The position numbers were made by a program, and so were the translations under genes. This document shows, one piece after another, positions 56,428 to 64,000 of a stretch of 64,000 bases of DNA. This stretch comes from Streptomyces sp. DH5 (GTDB lineage Bacteria > Actinomycetota > Actinomycetes > Streptomycetales > Streptomycetaceae). The stretch is taken from positions 1-64,000 of the forward strand of contig NZ_JAHWGP010000001.1 of assembly GCF_020873915.1 (NCBI RefSeq), in the 5' to 3' direction. Within the stretch, counting starts at the first letter, position 1. The number at the start of each line of letters is the position of its first letter. Below the pieces are notes generated by a model, which was not told the DNA's origin, did not search any database, and was given only the letters and a program-made list of their open reading frames with translations.

Positions 56428-56631
56428 CGTGAAGGAGATCCCCTCGGGGCACAAAAGCAGGACTGTTCCGTCGATCCTCGCCACCGGGTGTTCGCGCAGG
56501 CCAGGCAGACGCCGGGCAACTGGGCGGCAGAGGTGTTGCCGGTGGGTGTGCCTGGCCCCCTCGCGGCCGGCCGCCCACCATCGTCCCCGCGGGCCATCGC
56601 CCGAAGAACGACCGGCCGACGAAGGAGCGGG

Positions 56632-57447
56632 ATGCGAACCGACGCCGCCGCACGACCCTCCCACCCCGCGCACACCCCGACGCGCGGCGTGGGCAGTCCG
56701 TGGATCGTCGGCCGGGTGACGGCACCGGACGCCCGCCTGAGGCTGATCTGCCTGCCGCAGGCGGGCGGAAGTGCCGCGTCGTTCGCGCCCTGGCGGCTCA
56801 CCCCGCCGCCGGGCATCGAGCTGGCCACGGTGGAACTGCCCGGCCGGGGCGTCCGCAGCGCCGAGCCGGTGCCGGACACCCTGGAGGAGCTCGCCGACGC
56901 CGTGCTCGACGGCATAGCGGGGGAACTCCGCGCGCCGTACGCGCTGTTCGGCCACAGCTTCGGCGCACTGGTCGGCTACGAGCTGGCCGTCCGCATCCGC
57001 CGCCGCGGCCTCACCCCGCCCGCCGCGCTGCTCGTCTCCGCCTCCCGTGCCCCGCACGCCCCGGTGCTCCGGCGCGTCACCGACCGTGACGACGAGGGCC
57101 TGCTCGACTGGCTGGAGGGGTTCGGCGGCTTCCCGCCGGAGCTGCGCCGCTACCCGGCGTACCTGAGCTACGCCGTGCGCACCCTCCGCCGCGACCTGGC
57201 GCTGGCCGAGGCGTACACGGCCCCCGGTCCCGCACCCGCCGGCTGCCCCCTGCACGTGTTCGGCGGCGCCGACGACACGCTGGTGAGCCCGCGACGGCTG
57301 GAGGGCTGGCGGGACTGCGCCGACGCCGGGTTCTCGCTGCGGCTGCTGCCCGGCGGCCACGACTGCCCGTTCACCCACGCCGGGGACATGCTCGACGCCC
57401 TCGCACGGGCTCTCGGCCCGCTCGCCGGGCCGGCTCCCCGTCCCTGA
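56632..57447 (+). CDS. Type II thioesterase, copy 2
   Basis: This 271-residue paralogue of the thioesterase at 38667 shares an almost identical opening (SPWIVGR, RLICLPQAGGSAASFAPW, VELPGRGVR), the nucleophile elbow FGHSFGALVGYEL and the His segment LPGGHDCPF. GAAGGAGCGG precedes the ATG. It lies 73 bp upstream of NRPS-3 on the same strand, so it is probably co-transcribed and edits that enzyme. Two such genes in one cluster may serve different carrier proteins. Confidence 0.9.
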   Translation: MRTDAAARPSHPAHTPTRGVGSPWIVGRVTAPDARLRLICLPQAGGSAASFAPWRLTPPPGIELATVELPGRGVRSAEPVPDTLEELADAVLDGIAGELRAPYALFGHSFGALVGYELAVRIRRRGLTPPAALLVSASRAPHAPVLRRVTDRDDEGLLDWLEGFGGFPPELRRYPAYLSYAVRTLRRDLALAEAYTAPGPAPAGCPLHVFGGADDTLVSPRRLEGWRDCADAGFSLRLLPGGHDCPFTHAGDMLDALARALGPLAGPAPRP

Positions 57448-57520
57448 CCCACCGGCCTGACCCCGCCCGGGCGAGCGCGTCGCCGTACGCGCCGCCGACC
57501 GCTTCCGGGAAGACCTCACA

Positions 57521-60500
57521 GTGAAGACCAACGCCGCCCCGCAGGACCCTCGGCCGTCGCAGCCGGCACCGCCCTCGCAGCCGACGCCGCAGAGCACCGT
57601 CCCGTCCCCGATCGAGGCCGCGCTGCCCGTCACCCCGTTGCAGGAGGGCATGCTCTTCCACGCCCTGTACGACCCCGACGGCGCGGACGTCTACACCGTG
57701 CAGGCACCCTTCGAACTGACCGGCCGGCTCGACACCGACGCCCTCAGGGCCGCCTGCGCGGACACGGTCGCCCGGCACACCGCGCTGCGGGCCGGTTTCC
57801 GTGAGCGTGCCGGCGGGCAGCCCGTGCAGCTGGTCCGCCGCACCGCGACCACGTCCTGGACCGTGCTCGACCTCGCGGAAGAGGAGGAGTCCGTCCGCGC
57901 CGGGAAGCTGGTCGCCTTCCTGGAGGACGAGCGGCGCCGGCGCTTCGACATGGCGGACCCGCCGCTGATCCGGTTCGCGCTCGTCCGGCTCGCCCCGGAC
58001 CGGCACGCGTTCGTGCTGACGTACCACCACATCCTGCTCGACGGCTGGTCGGTGCCGCTGGTGCTGGAGGACCTGTTCACCCGCTACCACCACCACGCCG
58101 CGGGCGACGGGACCGTCACCGGCGCCCCCGTCACCCCGCTCACCGACTACCTGCGCTGGCTGGCCCGGCAGGACCGGGCCGCCGCCGAACGGGCCTGGGG
58201 CGAGGCGCTGGCCGGACTGGCCCGGCCGACGCTCGTCGCTCCGGGCGCCGCCGAGGCCGGCGAAGGAGCACTGCCCGGGCTGGTCCGCGTCACCCTGCCC
58301 GAGGACACCAGCCGCGCGCTGGAACGTGCCGCGCGCCGGCACGGCCTCACCCTCAACTCGGTCGTCCAGGGCACCTGGGCACTGCTGCTGGCGCTGCTCA
58401 CGGGGTCCGACGACGTGGTGTTCGGGCAGACCGTGCACGGCCGTCCGGCCGACCTCCCCGGCGCCGACCGGATCGTGGGTCTGCTGATGAACACCGTCCC
58501 CGTACGGGTGCGGATCGACCCCGCGGAACCGGCGGCCGCGCTCTTCGCGCGCATCCAGGACGAGCAGCTCGCCCTCGCCCCGCACCACCACCTCGGACTG
58601 ACCGCCGTGCGGCGCCTGGCCGACCACGGCCCGCTCTTCGACACCGCGGCCAGCTTCGGCGACACGCCCCTGGGCTGGGACGCCCTGCGCGACGCGGTCC
58701 CCGGCCTGCGCGTCGCCCCCTTGCGGGCCGAGGAGGAGACCCGGGGCACCGGAGCCGCCGACGCTCCCGGCGGGCAGGAGATCACCGGCGCGACGCACTA
58801 CCCGCTGAGCGTCGTCGCCCTCGCCGGCCCCCGCCTGAGCCTCCACCTCAGCTACCGCGGGGACCTGTTCGACGACGAGCGCATGGAACTGATCGGCTCC
58901 CGCCTGCGGCTGCTGCTCGACGGCTTCGCACAGGACCCCACGACACCCGTCGCCCGGCTGCCCCTGCTGACCGCCGGGGAACGCCACAGGACGCTGGACG
59001 AGTGGGGCCGCGGCTCCGGAGCGCTCCCCGAACCCGTGCCGCTGACCCGGAGGTTCGCGGAGCAGGTGCGCGCCACCCCCGACGCCCCCGCCGTCACCGA
59101 CGCCGAACGTACCCTCACTTACAGCCAGTTGGATGATGCCGCCGGCCGGCTGGCCCGGCTCCTGACCGAACGGGGCGTCACCCGCGGGGACCTGGTGGCC
59201 GTCGTCCTGCACCGCGGCACCGATCTGATCGTGGCGCTGCTCGCCGCGCTGAAGGCCGGCGCCGGGTACGTGCCGGTCGACCCCGCCCACCCGGCGGAAC
59301 GCATCGCCTACCTGCTCGACGACTCCGCACCCGCCGCGGTCGTCTGCGCCGACGCCGGCCACCCCGCCCTCGCGGGCCGTCCGTCGACGCTCCCGCTCGG
59401 CGACCCGGCCGTACGGGCGGCCCTGGCGGCGTTCGACGGGCCCGCCGAGGACGCCGACGTGCGACCCGGCGACACCGCCTACGTGATCTACACCTCCGGC
59501 TCGACCGGCCGCCCCAAGGGCGTGGTCGTCGAGCACCGCACGGTCGACGGCTACCTCGCCTTCGCCCGCACCGCCTACCCCGGACTGGCCGGCCGGGCAC
59601 TGGTGCACTCCCCGCCGTCGTTCGACCTCACCGTCACCGGCATCCTCGGCCCCCTGACCGCGGGCGGCCTGGTCCACGTCGTCGACCTGGACGACGTCGA
59701 TGCCCCGGCCGGCGCCGGGACCCGGCCGCCCGCCTTCGTCAAGGCCACCCCCAGTCACCTCCCGGTGCTCGTGGCCTCCTCCGACTGGTACTCGCCCACC
59801 GGACAACTCGTCCTCGGCGGCGAACAGTTGACCGGCGAGGCGCTCGCCGAGTGGCGTGCGGGCCACCCCGACGTGACGGTCGTCAACGAGTACGGCCCCA
59901 CCGAGGCGACCGTCGGCTGCATGGAGTACCGCCTGGAGCCCGGCGATCCGCTGCCCCGGGGCGCCGTGCCCATCGGCGGCCCCGTGCCCGCCGCGCGGCT
60001 CTACGTCCTCGACCCCTGGCTGCGCCCGGTACCGCCGGGCGTCCCCGGCGAGCTGTACATCGGGGGCGAGGTCCTGGCCCGCGGCTACGCCCGCCGCCCG
60101 GGACTCACCGCGGCCCGCTTCGTCGCCGACCCCTTCGGTGCGCCCGGCGCCCGGATGTACCGCACCGGCGACCTCGCCTGGTGGCGGTCCGACGGCGTCA
60201 TGGTCTACGGCGGCCGCACCGACGACCAGGTGAAGATCCGCGGCCACCGGATCGAGCTCGGCGAGGTCGAGGCCGTGATCGGCACCGACCCCGCGGTCGC
60301 CCGGGTGGCCGCGGCCGTGCGCGAGGACCGGCGCGGCACCCCCCGCCTGGTGGCGTACGTGGTGCCCGGCCCCGAGGGCGGCCTCTCCGGCCTGGCGGAC
60401 CGCGTCGCCGCGCTGCTGCCCGCCTACATGGTGCCCTCGGCCTTCGTCCCGCTGACCGGGCTCCCGCTCACCCCCAACGGCAAGGTCGACCGCGCCGCAC

Positions 60501-63500
60501 TGCCCGCACCCGAGCACACCGGGCAGCCCGAACGGCCCGAGCGGCCCGCGCCCGCGAAGGCCGGGTCGGCGGCGGTCTCGGTGCGCGTTGCGGACGGGGG
60601 TGGTGCGGCGTCGTCGTTGGCGGGTCTGTTCGGTCGGGTGCTGGGGCTGGAGGCGGTGGGGGTCGAGGACGACTTCTTCGGTCTCGGCGGTGACTCGATC
60701 ACGGTGATCCAGCTGGTGGCGCGGGCGCGCGAGGCGGGGGTGAGGCTGACGCCGAAGCAGGTGTTCACGCACCGCACGGCCGCCGCCCTGGCCGCCGCCC
60801 TGGGAGACGCCGAGCCCGCGAAGGCCGGGCCGGAGGCGGCTTCGGTGTCCGTTGCGGACGGGGGTGGTGCGGCGTCGTCGCTGGCGGGTCTGTTCGGTCG
60901 GGTGCTGGGGCTGGAGGCGGTGGGGGTCGAGGACGACTTCTTCGGTCTCGGCGGTGATTCGATCACGGTGATCCAGCTGGTGGCGCGGGCGCGCGAGGCG
61001 GGGGTGAGGCTGACGCCGAAGCAGGTGTTCACGCACCGCACGGCCGCCGCCCTGGCCGCCGCCCTGGCGGACACCGAGCCCACCAGGACCGGACCGGAAC
61101 CCAGGACCGGTCCGGGGCCCAGGACCGGTCCGGAGTCCATGACCGGTCCGGAGTCCAGGACCACCGGCCCGTGGCCCGCCCCGGCCACCGACACCCCGGC
61201 GCCCACCGCCCCGGCTCCCGCCGCGCCGCGCCCCGACACGGTCACCGTCGTCCCCGCCACGCCCCTCATGCGACGCCTGCTCGCACACGGCGGCGGTTAC
61301 GACGCCTTCCACCAGTCCACCCTGCTGCGCGTGCCGCCCGCCCTCGGCATCGACCGGCTGCGCACCGCCGTGGACGCCGTCCTCGCCCGCCACCAGGCGC
61401 TGCGCGGACGGCTGCGCGAGGACGGCTCCCTCGCTGTGGACCCCGCCCCGGGCACCGCGCCCCCGGGCACCGTGCGGCGGATCGACGTCACCGCCCCGGC
61501 CGCCGACGGCGAGGAACTGGACGAACGGATCGCCGTCCGCGCCGCGGAGGACGCCGATGCCCTCGCCCCGCGCGACGGCGCCATGCTGCGGGTCACCTGG
61601 TTCGACGCGGGGGAGCGGCGGCCCGGCCGGCTGCTCGTCACCGTCCACCACCTCGCCGTCGACGCGGTGTCCTGGCACACCGTGCTCATGGACCTCTACA
61701 CCGCCTGGAACGCCGCCGCGTCCGGCGCCCCCGTCCGGCTCGCCCCCGTGCCGCTGCCGCTCGCCGAATGGGGCGACGCCCTGCACCGGGCGGCGCACAC
61801 ACCGGACGTGATCGCCGAACTCCCGCACTGGGAAAGGACCCTGGACGCCGACGGACTGCTCCTCACCGACGCGCCCCTGTCACCCTCCCGGGACATCCAG
61901 GCCACCGCGGGCGAGCTGCGCCGCACCCTGCCCGAGGACCTGACCCGCGAACTCCTCGCCACGGTGCCCACCGCGCTCGGCGCCCGTACGCACGAGGTGC
62001 TGCTCACCGCCCTCGCCCTCGCCGTGGCCTCCCGGCACCGCCCGGACCCCGGCACCACCTCCGTCGTGGTGGACGTCGAGGGCCACGGCCGCGAGGACCT
62101 CGAACAGGAAGCCGACCTGTCGGAAACCGTCGGCTGGCTCACCTCCCTGTACCCCGTCCGCCTCGACCCGGGAATCCCCGGCTGGGACCCCGGGAGCGCC
62201 GACCCCGCCTCCGACGACCGCCTCGGCGAGGCCGTGCGCCGGGTCACGGCCCAGCTCGGCCGGGTACCGCGGCACGGCTCCGGCTACGGCCTGCTGCGCC
62301 ACCTCAACCCCGGGACGGCGGCCCGCCTGGCCACCCTCCCGACACCCCAGCTGTGCTTCAACTACCTGGGCCGGCACAACGGTTCGGCGTCCGGGGACGA
62401 GGAGTGGGGCGTCGCCCCCGAGTCCGGCGTGCTGCCGCTCGGCGCCGACCCGCGGATGCCGCTGACCCATGTCGCCGAGGTCAACGCCGCGGTCGAGGAC
62501 GGTCCGGACGGCCCCCGCCTCGTCGCCCACTGGCGGTGGGCACGGCGCCTGCTGACCGAGAACGAGGCCGGGGAGCTGGCGGACCTGTGGTTCACGGCCC
62601 TGCGCGCCCTCGTCGCCCACGGCGGCGCGCGGTCGGCCCGCGCCGCGCAGGAGGACGCCGCCGAACGCTCCCGGCTGGCCGCCCGCGTCGGACACCCCGT
62701 CGAGCGGCTGCTGCCGATGACGCCCACCCAGGAGGGACTGCTCTTCCACGCCCGCTACGACAGCGAGGACCTCGACGTCTACACCGTGCAGATCGCGATG
62801 GAGACCCGGGGCCCGCTGGACACCGAACGGTTCCGGCACGCCTGCGACGCCCTGCTGCGCCGCCACCCCGTGCTCCGTTCCGCCTTCCTCCAGCGGCGCT
62901 CGGGCGAGCCGGTACAGGCCGTGGCGGGGCACGTCCGGATGCCCTGGCAGGTCCACGACCTGACCGGGCTGGACGGCCCGGAGCAGGACGCCCGTCGCGC
63001 GGAACTGCTGGAAGCCGACCGGCACCGCCGCTTCGACCCCGCCGTGCCGCCGCTGATGCGCTGCACCGTGCTCGCGCTGGCCGAGGACCGGCACCAACTG
63101 GTGCTGAGCATGCACCATCTGCTCGCCGACGGCTGGTCCACGTCCCTGCTGCTGCGGGACCTGCTGGCGCTCTTCGACGGGAACGGCGACACCGGCGACC
63201 TGCCCGCTCCCGGCCACTACCGCGATCACCTCGACTGGCTCGCCGCTCAGGACCGGGACGCCGCACGCTCCGCCTGGAGCACGGCCCTGGCCGGCCTGCC
63301 CACGCCCACCCTGGTGAGCCCGGGCCGTGACACCGCCCGCGTACGGGTCCTGCCGGGGACTCTCACCGTCGAGCTGTCCGAGACGGACACCGCCACCCTG
63401 CTCGACGCGGCCCGCGGCCACGGCGTCACGCCCAACACCCTGGTCCGCGCGGTGTGGGCGCTGTGCCTGCACGACCTGACCGGGCAGCGGGACCTGCTCT

Positions 63501-64000
63501 TCGGCGCCGTGGTCTCGGGGCGGGAGGCCGATCTGCCGGACGTCGCCGAGACCGTCGGGATGTTCGTCAACACCGTGCCGGTCCGGGTGCGCCTGGACGC
63601 CGACGAGCCGGTGACGGACCTGCTGCGCCGCATGCAGGGCGAGCAGGCCGTACTGCTGCCCCACCACCACCTCGCCCTGGCCGAGGTGCAGCGGGCCGTG
63701 GGACGGGGCCCGCTGTTCGACAGCTGCGTGGTCTTCGAGAACTTCCCCCTGGCCCAGGACCTCCCGAGCCCCGAGGAGGGTCTGCGCCTGGTCGGTCTGG
63801 CGGGCCACGACCCGTACCACTACCCGCTGAAGCTCATGGTCGCCCCCGGCAGCCGCCTCCGGCTGGAGATCGGCCACCGCGCCGACCTCCTCGAGGAGGG
63901 GACCGGCGAGCGGGTCGCCGCCCGGCTGCGCGAGCTGCTGACCGCCCTGCCGGCGGCGCTCACCGACCCGACCGGGCGCTTCCTGCGCCACCACGCCCCG
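57521..64000 (+). CDS. NRPS-3: C-A-T-T-E-C..., runs out of the window
   Basis: The 2160 visible codons (no stop by the window end) encode C1 (HHILLDGWS near residue 169) and A1 ([11 protein letters not shown] near 657), then two carrier domains (Ser1059 and Ser1147, both [11 protein letters not shown]). An epimerisation domain follows ([10 protein letters not shown] near 1377, FNYLGRH near 1610), then a second C domain (HHLLADGW near 1865). The pocket reads D-L-T-K-V-G-E-V-G-K, the established Asn code, so the module should insert D-Asn. C2 follows an E domain and is probably a D-specific acceptor of the chain. GTG 57521 is the start. The protein begins with a Pro-rich leader, and [16 protein letters not shown] resembles a communication acceptor. 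Confidence 0.93.
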   Translation, partial: MKTNAAPQDPRPSQPAPPSQPTPQSTVPSPIEAALPVTPLQEGMLFHALYDPDGADVYTVQAPFELTGRLDTDALRAACADTVARHTALRAGFRERAGGQPVQLVRRTATTSWTVLDLAEEEESVRAGKLVAFLEDERRRRFDMADPPLIRFALVRLAPDRHAFVLTYHHILLDGWSVPLVLEDLFTRYHHHAAGDGTVTGAPVTPLTDYLRWLARQDRAAAERAWGEALAGLARPTLVAPGAAEAGEGALPGLVRVTLPEDTSRALERAARRHGLTLNSVVQGTWALLLALLTGSDDVVFGQTVHGRPADLPGADRIVGLLMNTVPVRVRIDPAEPAAALFARIQDEQLALAPHHHLGLTAVRRLADHGPLFDTAASFGDTPLGWDALRDAVPGLRVAPLRAEEETRGTGAADAPGGQEITGATHYPLSVVALAGPRLSLHLSYRGDLFDDERMELIGSRLRLLLDGFAQDPTTPVARLPLLTAGERHRTLDEWGRGSGALPEPVPLTRRFAEQVRATPDAPAVTDAERTLTYSQLDDAAGRLARLLTERGVTRGDLVAVVLHRGTDLIVALLAALKAGAGYVPVDPAHPAERIAYLLDDSAPAAVVCADAGHPALAGRPSTLPLGDPAVRAALAAFDGPAEDADVRPGDTAYVIYTSGSTGRPKGVVVEHRTVDGYLAFARTAYPGLAGRALVHSPPSFDLTVTGILGPLTAGGLVHVVDLDDVDAPAGAGTRPPAFVKATPSHLPVLVASSDWYSPTGQLVLGGEQLTGEALAEWRAGHPDVTVVNEYGPTEATVGCMEYRLEPGDPLPRGAVPIGGPVPAARLYVLDPWLRPVPPGVPGELYIGGEVLARGYARRPGLTAARFVADPFGAPGARMYRTGDLAWWRSDGVMVYGGRTDDQVKIRGHRIELGEVEAVIGTDPAVARVAAAVREDRRGTPRLVAYVVPGPEGGLSGLADRVAALLPAYMVPSAFVPLTGLPLTPNGKVDRAALPAPEHTGQPERPERPAPAKAGSAAVSVRVADGGGAASSLAGLFGRVLGLEAVGVEDDFFGLGGDSITVIQLVARAREAGVRLTPKQVFTHRTAAALAAALGDAEPAKAGPEAASVSVADGGGAASSLAGLFGRVLGLEAVGVEDDFFGLGGDSITVIQLVARAREAGVRLTPKQVFTHRTAAALAAALADTEPTRTGPEPRTGPGPRTGPESMTGPESRTTGPWPAPATDTPAPTAPAPAAPRPDTVTVVPATPLMRRLLAHGGGYDAFHQSTLLRVPPALGIDRLRTAVDAVLARHQALRGRLREDGSLAVDPAPGTAPPGTVRRIDVTAPAADGEELDERIAVRAAEDADALAPRDGAMLRVTWFDAGERRPGRLLVTVHHLAVDAVSWHTVLMDLYTAWNAAASGAPVRLAPVPLPLAEWGDALHRAAHTPDVIAELPHWERTLDADGLLLTDAPLSPSRDIQATAGELRRTLPEDLTRELLATVPTALGARTHEVLLTALALAVASRHRPDPGTTSVVVDVEGHGREDLEQEADLSETVGWLTSLYPVRLDPGIPGWDPGSADPASDDRLGEAVRRVTAQLGRVPRHGSGYGLLRHLNPGTAARLATLPTPQLCFNYLGRHNGSASGDEEWGVAPESGVLPLGADPRMPLTHVAEVNAAVEDGPDGPRLVAHWRWARRLLTENEAGELADLWFTALRALVAHGGARSARAAQEDAAERSRLAARVGHPVERLLPMTPTQEGLLFHARYDSEDLDVYTVQIAMETRGPLDTERFRHACDALLRRHPVLRSAFLQRRSGEPVQAVAGHVRMPWQVHDLTGLDGPEQDARRAELLEADRHRRFDPAVPPLMRCTVLALAEDRHQLVLSMHHLLADGWSTSLLLRDLLALFDGNGDTGDLPAPGHYRDHLDWLAAQDRDAARSAWSTALAGLPTPTLVSPGRDTARVRVLPGTLTVELSETDTATLLDAARGHGVTPNTLVRAVWALCLHDLTGQRDLLFGAVVSGREADLPDVAETVGMFVNTVPVRVRLDADEPVTDLLRRMQGEQAVLLPHHHLALAEVQRAVGRGPLFDSCVVFENFPLAQDLPSPEEGLRLVGLAGHDPYHYPLKLMVAPGSRLRLEIGHRADLLEEGTGERVAARLRELLTALPAALTDPTGRFLRHHAP
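60551..61078 (+). repeat. 264-bp in-frame tandem duplication creating a double carrier domain
   Basis: Copy 1 (60551-60814) and copy 2 (60815-61078) are head to tail and nearly identical in DNA, differing at a handful of bases (for example TTG/CTG, GAC/GAT). Each encodes linker plus one full carrier domain. The segment uses GGG, GTG, TCG and GGT codons more than the C-ending codons around it. Confidence 0.95.

Noticed and set aside
57371-61828. 1485-residue minus-strand open frame opposite NRPS-3
   Set aside because: It is the shadow of NRPS-3. Its internal repeat only mirrors the 264-bp duplication of the carrier domain.

Overview
The window is about 72% GC, with C/G-ending codons, GTG and TTG starts and 4-bp stop/start overlaps. 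Its gene families are typical of a Streptomyces chromosome (cobalamin-riboswitched cbiMNQO, a PucR-type regulator, SGNH lipase, XRE/NB-ARC and TTA-containing LuxR regulators, NRPS genes), so the source is very probably Streptomyces or a close relative. All calls come from reading motifs and context; no database search was run.

Left part (1-15 kb), primary metabolism: a broken transposase C-terminus, arginine deiminase plus ornithine carbamoyltransferase, a HATPase anti-sigma-type protein, then a coherent aromatic-acid locus. That locus holds an enoyl-CoA hydratase, a fused flavin monooxygenase/old-yellow-enzyme protein (2-aminobenzoyl-CoA monooxygenase/reductase or salicylyl-CoA 5-hydroxylase type), a PaaX regulator, a benzoate/anthranilate-type CoA ligase, an acyl-CoA dehydrogenase and a RidA deaminase. 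The two divergent control regions share a long near-identical operator-like sequence. Next come an alpha/beta hydrolase with altered catalytic residues, a DUF5999-like frame without a stop, a secreted DUF6299-like protein, an unknown protein and a PucR-type regulator.

Middle (15-28 kb): a two-gene unit of a flotillin/SPFH coiled-coil membrane protein and a 1656-residue MoxR-like AAA+ ATPase, preceded by two adjacent palindromes; a secreted SGNH lipase; the riboswitch-controlled cobalt transporter cbiM-cbiN-cbiQ-cbiO; and a PadR regulator with its membrane partner, ending in a strong bidirectional terminator.

Right part (28-64 kb and beyond): a lipopeptide-type biosynthetic gene cluster cut by the window end. 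A minus-strand operon carries an MFS exporter, a KAS III-like enzyme, a free-standing carrier protein and a free-standing adenylation enzyme. Then come a LuxR regulator with a TTA codon, an Sfp-type phosphopantetheinyl transferase and an XRE/NB-ARC regulator. Acyl-chain genes are a fatty acyl-AMP ligase, an ACP and an acyl-CoA dehydrogenase. Assembly genes are NRPS-1 (C-A-T), NRPS-2 (C-A-T-C-A-T) and NRPS-3 (C-A-T-T-E-C...). Tailoring and support genes are a VioC-like 2-oxoglutarate dioxygenase, an SDR, a P450, a ferritin-like diiron enzyme and two type II thioesterases. My reading of the assembly order is acyl, Leu-like residue, basic-type residue, Leu-like residue, D-Asn, then modules beyond the window.

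The cluster contains several repeat tracts: 122-bp tandem repeats, repeats of about 200 bp, an 8-bp satellite, an in-frame minisatellite inside NRPS-1 and a fresh 264-bp duplication that created the tandem carrier domain of NRPS-3. No rRNA, tRNA, CRISPR array, prophage or att site was recognised.
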